44,551 nt of DNA, taken from NCBI GenBank assembly GCA_003133425.1, contig PKXI01000201.1, forward strand, positions 1-44,551, given 5' to 3'. The first letter of the stretch is position 1; each line of letters starts with the position of its first letter. The position numbers and the translations under genes are program-made. Source of the stretch: Acidobacteriaceae bacterium (GTDB lineage: Bacteria; Acidobacteriota; Terriglobia; Terriglobales; Acidobacteriaceae). A model generated the notes under the pieces. That model searched no databases. It saw nothing but the letters and a program-made list of their open reading frames with translations, and was not told the DNA's origin. Below are positions 37,665-44,551 of the stretch, piece by piece.

Positions 37665-38441
37665 ATGAGCCATACTCTTTTCGACTTACACGGAAAAGTT
37701 GCAGTAGTGATAGGCGGGACCACTGGACTGGGCTGCGCGATCGCACTCGGCCTGGCCGGCGCCGGAGCTGATGTTGTAGCCAGCGCGCGGCGACTCGACC
37801 AGGTTGAGCAAGTGGCCGCGGAAATCGAGGCGCTGGGCAGACGTTCCCTCCGCATTACAAGTGACGTGCTTCGCCGCGCTTCAATCCAGGCTTTGCACGA
37901 TAGGGTCTTTAAACACTTCGGCAGGATCGACGTGTTGGTGAATGCGGCCGGAATCACCTCCAGGACGCCAACACTTGAGGCCGATGAAGCCGTCTGGTCG
38001 CGCGTCCTTGAGACCAACCTTACTGGCACTCTGCGCGCCTGTCAGATTTTTGCACCCACCATGGTCCGCGCCGGATATGGCCGCATCGTCAACCTTGCTT
38101 CGCTCAGCTCGTTTGTAGGCTTCTCAGGGGTGGCGGCCTACTCCGCGAGCAAGGCCGGGGTCGCGTCGCTCACTAAAGTCCTGGCGATCGAGTTGGCCGG
38201 CAGCGGGGTCAACGTAAACGCCATTGCGCCGGGCATCTTTCCGACGCCGCTGAATGCATCGATGGTCCAGGGCACGCCGCGCGGCGAGGAACTGCTGCTG
38301 CGCACGCCCATGCGCCGCTTCGGCGAGGCTCATGAATTGGCCGGAACAGCTATCTTTCTGGGATCAGAAGCGGCATCGTTTGTTACCGGTGAAGTGATTG
38401 CCGTCGATGGCGGATTCCTCGCGAGCGGCGTGAACCAGTAG
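37665..38441 (+). CDS. SDR-family oxidoreductase, probable hexuronate/mannonate dehydrogenase
   Basis: A 258-residue short-chain dehydrogenase/reductase. The cofactor loop is IGGTTGLG (16-23), with Ile in place of the usual Thr; NAAG is at 93-96. The catalytic residues are Ser146, Tyr159 and Lys163 (YSASK), and the end has the family's EVIAVDGGF. It resembles the gluconate/mannonate dehydrogenase group. It lies 89 bases upstream of manD on the same strand, so the likely reaction is D-fructuronate to D-mannonate, the step before ManD. This is inferred from the neighbour. The ribosome binding site is weak. Confidence 0.82.
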   Translation: MSHTLFDLHGKVAVVIGGTTGLGCAIALGLAGAGADVVASARRLDQVEQVAAEIEALGRRSLRITSDVLRRASIQALHDRVFKHFGRIDVLVNAAGITSRTPTLEADEAVWSRVLETNLTGTLRACQIFAPTMVRAGYGRIVNLASLSSFVGFSGVAAYSASKAGVASLTKVLAIELAGSGVNVNAIAPGIFPTPLNASMVQGTPRGEELLLRTPMRRFGEAHELAGTAIFLGSEAASFVTGEVIAVDGGFLASGVNQ

Positions 38442-38530
38442 CGAAGGGCTCCCGGTCCTGGTGCCTATGATTGAATTCCAAGAGCAATGTGAAATTAAAG
38501 AGCATTGCGAAATTCAGGAGTATTACTGTA

Positions 38531-39739
38531 ATGAAGATCACTAGGGCGTACGTGAACATTACCTCGCCGGGCCGCAACTTTGTCACCCTCAAGATTGAGA
38601 CAGATGAAGGCATCTATGGTCTTGGCGACGGTACGCTCAACGGCCGCGAACTCGCCGTCGCCAGCTATCTAACGGACCACGTGCTTCCATGCCTCATTGG
38701 CCGCGATCCCTTCCAGACCGAGGATATCTGGCAGTATTTCTATCGCGGTGCATACTGGCGGCGCGGTCCGGTGACCATGGCGGCAATCGGCGCCGTTGAC
38801 ATTGCGCTCTGGGACATCAAGGGCAAGGCGCTGAACACGCCCGTCTACAACCTGTTGGGCGGCAAGAGTCGAGACGGCGTGCTGGTCTATGCACACGCGT
38901 TCGGCAAAGACGTCGACCATGCTCTTGAAGACATTGCCAGGCACCAGGAGATGGGCTACAAGGCAATCCGCGCTCAGAGCGGCGTTGCCGGCCTCGCGGC
39001 TACCTATGGCGTCGCAAAGGGACCCGGCAGGTACGAGCCCGCCGAGCGCGGCCTGCCTTCAGAATATGAGTGGGCTACCGAGCCGTATCTTCGCCAGGTT
39101 CCAAAACTGTTTGCGCGCGTCCGCGAGACTTTTGGCGACGATCTGCATCTGCTCCACGACTGTCATCATCGCCTGACGCCCATTGAAGCAGGCCGCCTCG
39201 GCAAGGAGCTGGAGCCGTTTCACCTCTTCTGGCTTGAGGATCCCACTCCAGCTGAATTGCAGGAAGGCTACAAGATCATCCGCGATCACACCACTACACC
39301 GATTGCCGTTGGAGAAGTATTCAATTCAATCTGGGATGCGCACGACCTCATTAGTAATCAATGGATCGATTACATCCGCATGACCATCGTGCATGGGGGA
39401 GGCCTCACGCCGATGAAGAAAGTTGCTGACTTTGCGGAGTTGTATCACGTGCGCACCGGCTGTCACGGAGCCACCGATCTCTCGCCTGTATGCTTGGCCG
39501 CTGCACTGAATTTTGATACAGCCATCCACAACTTCGGCATCCAGGAACACATGCCGCACTCGGACGAAACCGACGCCGTCTTTCCGCACAACTACTTCTT
39601 CAAGGATGGCTTCATGTATCCAGGCGACGCGCCCGGTCTCGGCGTAGATATCGATGAAGCGCTGGCGGCTAAATACCCGTATCAGCGAGCTTATCTGCCC
39701 ATCAATCGCAAGCTCGACGGCACGCTCACCGACTGGTAA
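38531..39739 (+). CDS. manD: D-mannonate dehydratase (ManD type, enolase superfamily)
   Basis: A 402-residue enzyme that dehydrates D-mannonate to 2-keto-3-deoxy-D-gluconate. The ATG at 38531 is preferred over an upstream in-frame start because AGGAG lies ten bases before it and the length then equals that of Novosphingobium ManD. Residues match that enzyme by number: Arg147 and Tyr159 (acid/base pair), metal ligands Asp210, Glu236 and Glu262, and His212 and His312. The N-terminal [14 protein letters not shown] and [12 protein letters not shown] segments are also typical. One change is Cys211 between Asp210 and His212, where Gly is usual. Related sequences of the RspA subgroup are poor mannonate dehydratases, so high activity should not be assumed. 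Confidence 0.9.
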   Translation: MKITRAYVNITSPGRNFVTLKIETDEGIYGLGDGTLNGRELAVASYLTDHVLPCLIGRDPFQTEDIWQYFYRGAYWRRGPVTMAAIGAVDIALWDIKGKALNTPVYNLLGGKSRDGVLVYAHAFGKDVDHALEDIARHQEMGYKAIRAQSGVAGLAATYGVAKGPGRYEPAERGLPSEYEWATEPYLRQVPKLFARVRETFGDDLHLLHDCHHRLTPIEAGRLGKELEPFHLFWLEDPTPAELQEGYKIIRDHTTTPIAVGEVFNSIWDAHDLISNQWIDYIRMTIVHGGGLTPMKKVADFAELYHVRTGCHGATDLSPVCLAAALNFDTAIHNFGIQEHMPHSDETDAVFPHNYFFKDGFMYPGDAPGLGVDIDEALAAKYPYQRAYLPINRKLDGTLTDW

Positions 39740-39760
39740 CTCGGTGCGGGGCCCGGTTCT

Positions 39761-40786
39761 CTAAAGCGTGACCGGCTCCAGGTGGACCTTTCTTCCCTCG
39801 GCGCACGATGTATAGATGCTCCGCACCAGTTCGAGCGCCCGGTATCCCTCTACGCCAGAGGATGAAGGAGACCGGCCTGTTCTGCAGGCTTCTCCGAAGT
39901 CGGAGAGTTGACGCTCGAAGGGCGTAATTGAAATAGCCATGGGATCCGACGCTCCGGACTTTGCCTGCTGTGCGATTGGTGCAGCTTCTCCTGAGTCATC
40001 CTGAACGTCCCACGTTGTTAATTGATCTCCGGTCACAATCGCGCTTCCCTTTGTTCCGTGAATCTCCACGCGCTCAGGATAGCCAGGCCACAGCGCAGTC
40101 GCGGCCTGAATCACGCCGGTCGCTCCTGAGGCATAGCGCATCACCGCGCACAAGCAGTCCTCCGACTCGATTTTGTGCGTAGCCCCAAGCTGCCAGTAAC
40201 CAAATACTTCATCGACCGCGCCGATCAAGTGGAGCAGCACATCCACCTGGTGAATGGCCTGGCTGATGAGAGCGCCGCCACCCTCACCCGCCCAGCTCCC
40301 CTTCACCGGCCGCGCATAATACTCATCGGAGCGATGCCATTTTACATACGCGTCCGCCTGCAGGATTCTTCCCAGGCGCCCAGCAGCCAGAGCCTTCTTC
40401 AAGAACAGAACGGAATCGTCGAAGCGATGCTGGCTGACCACGCCCAACTGAATTTCCGCTTTGCGCGCGGTGACGATCATCTGCCGCGCCGTCTCCAGAT
40501 CAACGGCCATTGGCTTCTGTACCAGCACGTGCTTTCCGTATTTGGCGCACAGCTCAACTGCGGCCAGCCGGTATGCGGGAAAGGTACACACGTCGACGAA
40601 ATCAACGTTGGGATGGCTGCAAAGCTCCTCTGGTGTCGCCACCAACTCTGCCCCGGTGGCCTCGGCAAACTTTCGCCCCTTCTCGGCAGTTCGATCTGTG
40701 CAAACCATTATTTGGTAACCGATATTCTTGTAGGCCTGTGCATGCTTCCATGCGATAGCGCCTGTGCCGATGATTCCAACTCTCAT
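39761..40786 (-). CDS. Cytoplasmic Gfo/Idh/MocA-family oxidoreductase
   Basis: A 341-residue NAD(P)-dependent enzyme without a leader. The Rossmann motif GIIGTGAIAWKH is at 4-15, VQKPMAVD near 89-96 marks the catalytic lysine region (E-K-P again reads Q-K-P), and GGGALISQAIHQVDVLLHLIG near 170 carries the expected His (GGGALISQAIHQVD). It is convergent with manD, 21 bases apart. Dehydrogenation of a sugar, inositol or glycoside at one carbon is the family's usual chemistry; the substrate here is unknown. It lies downstream of the second TonB receptor but behind a good terminator, so it likely has its own promoter in 40787-40833. Confidence 0.85.
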   Translation of the reverse strand: MRVGIIGTGAIAWKHAQAYKNIGYQIMVCTDRTAEKGRKFAEATGAELVATPEELCSHPNVDFVDVCTFPAYRLAAVELCAKYGKHVLVQKPMAVDLETARQMIVTARKAEIQLGVVSQHRFDDSVLFLKKALAAGRLGRILQADAYVKWHRSDEYYARPVKGSWAGEGGGALISQAIHQVDVLLHLIGAVDEVFGYWQLGATHKIESEDCLCAVMRYASGATGVIQAATALWPGYPERVEIHGTKGSAIVTGDQLTTWDVQDDSGEAAPIAQQAKSGASDPMAISITPFERQLSDFGEACRTGRSPSSSGVEGYRALELVRSIYTSCAEGRKVHLEPVTL

Positions 40787-40833
40787 GGATCGTCCTGCTC
40801 CCGATGTACTTTTTATTCGTCAACCCATCATAT

Positions 40834-40875
40834 AAAAAACTTCGGGGCGCTGGGTCGATGCCCGGGCGCCCCGAA
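40834..40875 (-). terminator. Rho-independent terminator of the second TonB receptor gene
   Basis: TTCGGGGCGC (40841-40850) pairs with GCGCCCCGAA (40866-40875), and GGG/CCC pairs extend the stem inside. On the minus strand one base (G) separates the stem from TTTTTT (40839-40834). It lies 43 bases beyond the receptor stop and is the clearest terminator in the window. Confidence 0.85.
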
Positions 40876-40917
40876 ACTCTGTCAACGGCTCTTGTTGAAA
40901 CCTGTGGCTACATCATT

Positions 40918-43900
40918 TTAGAAATCCACCTTCAAGCTGAGCTGCACAATCCTCGGCGGATCGGAGGTGGTGATCTGCCCAAACAAGGAACTGTTAATTG
41001 CCGCCGTCGGAGCCAGCAGGTTCGGGTGATTCAGGCAATTGAAGCACTCTGTCCGGAACTCCAGTTGCGTCGCCTCGTGCAGCGGGATGAACCGGGTCCC
41101 CGCTAAATCCAGATCGGCGTATGTCGGACCGACCAGGGAATATGGCTTGGTATCGCCAAAGGTACCCACCGCAGACTTCACGAACGACGCCGGGCTCAGC
41201 CAGAATTTCCTCGGCTGGCCGTGCACATACGGATCTCCGACAAGGTTGGGGCGATCCACACCCACGCCGGTCAGCGAGTTGTCCGTACCGTCCGTAGGCG
41301 TAACCCGCGTTCCGGAACTCACGTCAATGATCGGCGCAATCTGCCATCCACCCACAATCGCCCGTTCCATCCGTCCGCCCTTGGCAGCGCTCTTGGCAAC
41401 CAACGAAGTGACGAAGTTATTCCGAAGGTCCTCACCGCAGTTACTGCGGTCGGCGCCCGGGTTGGCGGGATTCTGGAAGGTGTTGCCTCCCAGATCGCCC
41501 ACGTCCGTGCCCCCTGTAATGCACTTCGACCGGGTGTAATTGCTGAGCAGCGTGAAATAGTTGGCGAATCGGTGCTGCACGGTCAGCAGCAGACCGTCGT
41601 AGACGCTGCTCGATCCGTCATACATGACGCTGACTTCGGAGTAGTAAGCTCCCCCCGTTGGGTTGGCCAGTGCGGTTATGCGCCTCTGATTCGTATTCCC
41701 GGTGCTTGAGCAAGCTTTACCGGTCCCTGGAGAGATGGTGAGCGTGCCGCAGCTTCCCGCACCGGTCCACGTGCCTGGAATGTACACGGCGGGGTTATCT
41801 TCATTGCCCGACAGGATGTGCAGAACGTGATTGCCAAGGTAAGCCGCCGTCACTTCCCAGTTGCCGGCAAACTGCTTCTCGATCGTCAGATTCCAGGTCT
41901 GCGTATAGCTCGGCTTCTGGGTCACGGGGAACAGGAAGTAGGACCCTGCGGTCGGGAAGAAGGCGCTGGTGTGGCTGGGCGGGAAAGGCTGAGGAAATGG
42001 ATTCCCGCCGGGATAGCCGGAAAACGGAGTCGAAAATTGTCCCGCCGCGGGGTTAATGGTGATCGCATCTCCGTAAGGCGCGTTGTTCTCAAACCGATCT
42101 TCCATATAAAGAATCGGTGTCTGGAAGCCCAGCGTATACGACCCCCGGATACTTTCCTGGCCCTTGCCCCTGGGGTCCCACGCAAAACCGAATCTCGGCT
42201 CGAAGTGGTCCCAGTGATTGTTCATGTAGCCCTTCGGGATTCCTGGATCACCGACGAAGAGCAGCCCCGGAGGCGCTGTCTTGAAGACGCTCGACGTCGT
42301 TCCCGCGTTGAACGCGGACATTGAAAAACTACCGCCGCGCCCTGCGGTTTCAACCTCAGGCAAATCGGACTCCCAGCGCACGCCGGCGTTGATGGTCAGG
42401 TGTGGGGTCATCTGGTAGCTGTCCTGCGCATACACCGCGAAGACATTCTTCGCGAACGTGCTTCCCGTGTCGTTGCCTTGATAAAGGCTATACAGGTCGC
42501 CCAGGAAGAAATCCGCCATCGCATCGCCGGTGAAGGAGCCGTTGAAGGTGAACTGACCGTTTGCGTTGTTCGTTCCCTGCAAATTCATATGCTGGTGGAT
42601 GAAATTCCCGCCGAAGCCAAAGTGGTGCCTTCCCTTCGTCCAGAAAACGTCATCCACCGCGTTCTCCTGGTTCGTCGTCACCTGGTACGTCTCGCAGGTC
42701 CCGCAAGACTCGGTAAAGTCACCTGAAATCGCCAGGTAGATGTAGTTCGGAACCGGCGTGGCCACCTTGATGCCGACCATGCTGGGGTTGATGAGACTGG
42801 AGACTTGCCCGCGCGTGATGAAGCTGCGTGTGCCGCCCACGCGGAACGAGTTCACAAGGTTCGAACTGATCAAGTACGTGTGGCCCAGGGTGAGCGATTG
42901 CTCCTGGTCGTTGAGTTGGGGATTGGCGGTCAGCAGCAGATTGTTATTGAAGAATCCAGGCTGAGTAAAGTGCGTTATATAGTAGCGCCCGAAGACGGTC
43001 TGCTTTTCGCTCTTGTTCCAGTCGATCCGTCCTATGTACTGGTTTTCGCTCTGCGGGTTGGGAGGACCGTACACAAACTTGCCGTTAGCAGCCGGGGCTA
43101 CCGGGAGATACGTGGTGATGCCGATAGCCGACGCGTTGTAGAGGCTCGGATTGATTTTGTTCCCGACGAACGGAGCAGGAAGGGTCTTGCTGCCCTCGAA
43201 TGCAGTCCAGTCGCCGTTCAACATTGCCTGGGTGGGGATTATGACAGTGATGTTGCTGGCCTGCTGGCGCGTCTGTGTCCCCTGGTAGCCACCGAAGAAG
43301 AACAGCTTGTCCTTGACGATGGGGCCGCCAATCGCCCCGCCGAACTGGTTCCGCTTCAGCGTGTCGTGGCTGGTCGAGAAATAACTAGTAGCGTTCATGT
43401 CGCCGTTGCGGAAAAAGTTGAACACTGTGCCGTGAAATGCGTTGGTTCCTGACCTGGTAACGACGTTCACGACCGAGCCAGGATGGAGGCCGTACTGCGC
43501 CGATAGACCGGACGTCTCCACGCTGAATTCCTGAATCGCATCCGGGAACGGAAACGGCAGGTTCACGTTTGAGAACGCGTCGGTGTTGTCGGCGCCGTCC
43601 ATCAGGAAGTCCGTGCTTGTTCCCTGGCTTCCCGCCACTGAGAGCGTCACTTCACTGGGGTAGTTCTTCGAACCCACATTGTCGCCGCTGGGCGCTACCG
43701 TCGCTGCGCCAGTGAGCAGAATCAGTTGCGTCGCCTGCCGCCCGTTCAGCGGAATATCGACGATGCGCTGCGGATCGATCACCTGCGATACCGATTGGTC
43801 CTCGGTTTGCACCATCGACGCGTCGGCGTTTACCTGCACCGTTTGCGTAATCCCGCCCACCTGCAGCACCAGGGGGATTTGCAGATTGTTGCCGACCTGA

Positions 43901-44253
43901 ATCACGATGCCGGACTGGCGATAAGTATTGAAGCCCGCCTTGGTTGCGCTCAGTTGATAGGGACCGACGGGGAGGTTGGGAAGGTTGTAACCTCCATCCG
44001 AACCGCTGGTTACCACGCGCCTGAGCCCCGACTCTTGCTGGACCGCCTCGACGGTTGCGCCCGGCACTGCGGCTCCGGTTGTATCAGTGACTGTTCCTTG
44101 AATCTGACCGCCGCCGACCGCTTGCGCTCGCGCCTCTGGTGCAGCGGACCAGAGGAGAGAGATTAGTGTGAAAAGAAACAAGAACGTGAATCTCATCGCC
44201 ATTTTTTCCTGTCCTGGCGAACGTAGACCCAAGCCTGAAAGGGGAATCTTCAT
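40918..44253 (-). CDS. Second Oar-like TonB-dependent outer-membrane receptor
   Basis: A 1111-residue outer-membrane receptor. The order is signal peptide (hydrophobic core about 21-38), carboxypeptidase-regulatory-like domain (IQGTVTDTTGAAVPGATVEAV, from about residue 52), plug (QVIDPQRIVDIPLNGRQATQL, DFLMDGADNTDAFSNVN), GSVVNVVTRSGTNAFHG, and a long barrel that ends in Phe (LSLKVDF). The ATG at 44253 has GGAGG seven bases upstream. A second ATG at 44202 also has AGGA and would place the signal peptide at the very N-terminus, so the true start is open. It is flanked by its own promoter and terminator. Cargo is unknown; the sugar-acid genes next to it suggest a plant or microbial polysaccharide fragment. 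Confidence 0.9.
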   Translation of the reverse strand: MKIPLSGLGLRSPGQEKMAMRFTFLFLFTLISLLWSAAPEARAQAVGGGQIQGTVTDTTGAAVPGATVEAVQQESGLRRVVTSGSDGGYNLPNLPVGPYQLSATKAGFNTYRQSGIVIQVGNNLQIPLVLQVGGITQTVQVNADASMVQTEDQSVSQVIDPQRIVDIPLNGRQATQLILLTGAATVAPSGDNVGSKNYPSEVTLSVAGSQGTSTDFLMDGADNTDAFSNVNLPFPFPDAIQEFSVETSGLSAQYGLHPGSVVNVVTRSGTNAFHGTVFNFFRNGDMNATSYFSTSHDTLKRNQFGGAIGGPIVKDKLFFFGGYQGTQTRQQASNITVIIPTQAMLNGDWTAFEGSKTLPAPFVGNKINPSLYNASAIGITTYLPVAPAANGKFVYGPPNPQSENQYIGRIDWNKSEKQTVFGRYYITHFTQPGFFNNNLLLTANPQLNDQEQSLTLGHTYLISSNLVNSFRVGGTRSFITRGQVSSLINPSMVGIKVATPVPNYIYLAISGDFTESCGTCETYQVTTNQENAVDDVFWTKGRHHFGFGGNFIHQHMNLQGTNNANGQFTFNGSFTGDAMADFFLGDLYSLYQGNDTGSTFAKNVFAVYAQDSYQMTPHLTINAGVRWESDLPEVETAGRGGSFSMSAFNAGTTSSVFKTAPPGLLFVGDPGIPKGYMNNHWDHFEPRFGFAWDPRGKGQESIRGSYTLGFQTPILYMEDRFENNAPYGDAITINPAAGQFSTPFSGYPGGNPFPQPFPPSHTSAFFPTAGSYFLFPVTQKPSYTQTWNLTIEKQFAGNWEVTAAYLGNHVLHILSGNEDNPAVYIPGTWTGAGSCGTLTISPGTGKACSSTGNTNQRRITALANPTGGAYYSEVSVMYDGSSSVYDGLLLTVQHRFANYFTLLSNYTRSKCITGGTDVGDLGGNTFQNPANPGADRSNCGEDLRNNFVTSLVAKSAAKGGRMERAIVGGWQIAPIIDVSSGTRVTPTDGTDNSLTGVGVDRPNLVGDPYVHGQPRKFWLSPASFVKSAVGTFGDTKPYSLVGPTYADLDLAGTRFIPLHEATQLEFRTECFNCLNHPNLLAPTAAINSSLFGQITTSDPPRIVQLSLKVDF

Positions 44254-44285
44254 GGTGGGACCTCCGAATTGTTTAGCTTGCGAAG

Positions 44286-44314
44286 TATAAAGGATTTATA
44301 ACAACGATTGTCAA
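44286..44314 (-). promoter_or_regulatory. Sigma-70-like promoter of the second TonB receptor gene
   Basis: On the minus strand a perfect -35 TTGACA (44314-44309) is followed after 17 bases by TTTATA (44291-44286). TATACT two bases further is an alternative -10 at 19-base spacing. The receptor start lies 32 bases downstream. Confidence 0.65.
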
Positions 44315-44551
44315 ATCGAAGATGGCGTGCCACCCGCGGCGCGCTCTACTCTGACGCCATCGTGCGTCAATCCAATTGAGTGTTGCTGCAGGCCCTCGAA
44401 ACAAGAAAGCGGCAATTTCGGGCATTTCACTGGACAGTTGCCACTTCGGATCCTGGAACTGGCGCCTCCCAGCGGTAATGGGTGCTCAAAAGGGGCAGGG
44501 GAGCCAAAGTTACTCTCTGGGCTTCTGTTTTACTGGAGAGTGACAAGTTCT
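44315..44551. other. End of window without recognised gene
   Basis: No gene is supported in the last 237 bases. GATGGCGT (44321-44328) and ACGCCATC (44354-44361) are inverted repeats 25 bases apart, just upstream of the receptor promoter; they could be an operator pair or chance. Confidence 0.4.

Overview
The window looks like chromosomal DNA of an acidobacterium (Acidobacteriota, probably Terriglobia/Acidobacteriaceae). The evidence is a VWA protein of the 'VWFA-related Acidobacterial domain' type, two very large Oar-like TonB-dependent receptors that start with a carboxypeptidase-regulatory-like domain, several sugar-related enzymes with Tat-type leaders, moderately high GC and GGAGG-type ribosome binding sites. 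I could not run a database search, so all family assignments rest on recognised motifs and on family sequences remembered.

Layout. (1) 168-3925 (+): an operon with a secreted alpha/beta hydrolase, D-tartrate dehydratase (tarD) and a DctA-like carrier; a small D-tartrate use module. (2) 3945-10106 (-): a secreted TIM-barrel glycoside-hydrolase-like protein, then a pair made of a 1075-residue secreted orphan and a VWA protein with an eroded metal site. (3) 10107-10869: 763 bases without a convincing gene, holding short repeats. (4) 10870-17486 (-): a Cus-type Cu(I)/Ag(I) efflux operon (six-Cys exported small protein, TolC-like CusC, CusB with an extra C-terminal domain, CusA with the complete three-methionine site). 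(5) 17794-19464 (-): glucose-6-phosphate isomerase. (6) 19665-28623 (-): a tightly packed peptidoglycan-use operon: Na+ symporter, MurQ, a fused AmiE-like/NamZ-like protein, NagZ, a YkfC-like NlpC/P60 endopeptidase and a YkfB-like L-Ala-D/L-Glu epimerase with a Tat leader. Upstream of it lie an Oar-like TonB receptor (28819-32553) and a divergent GntR/UTRA regulator (33050-33841), with a striking palindrome next to the receptor's likely -10 element. (7) 34027-35460 (+): an APC-type permease. (8) 35529-40786: a sugar-acid region with two Gfo/Idh/MocA oxidoreductases (one Tat-exported), a Tat-type cupin, an SDR dehydrogenase and ManD D-mannonate dehydratase. (9) 40918-44253 (-): a second Oar-like receptor with a clear promoter and terminator.

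How the genes work together. The most coherent system is region 6. By family knowledge its products would strip stem peptides from MurNAc (AmiE-like), release MurNAc and GlcNAc (NamZ, NagZ), cut the peptide to L-Ala-D-Glu (YkfC), epimerise that dipeptide (YkfB), import a product (symporter) and turn MurNAc-6-phosphate into GlcNAc-6-phosphate (MurQ); glucose-6-phosphate isomerase lies just downstream. Nearly every degradative step appears to be exported, including the epimerase, which is normally cytoplasmic. No MurNAc kinase or phosphotransferase system is in the window, so the pathway has one visible gap.
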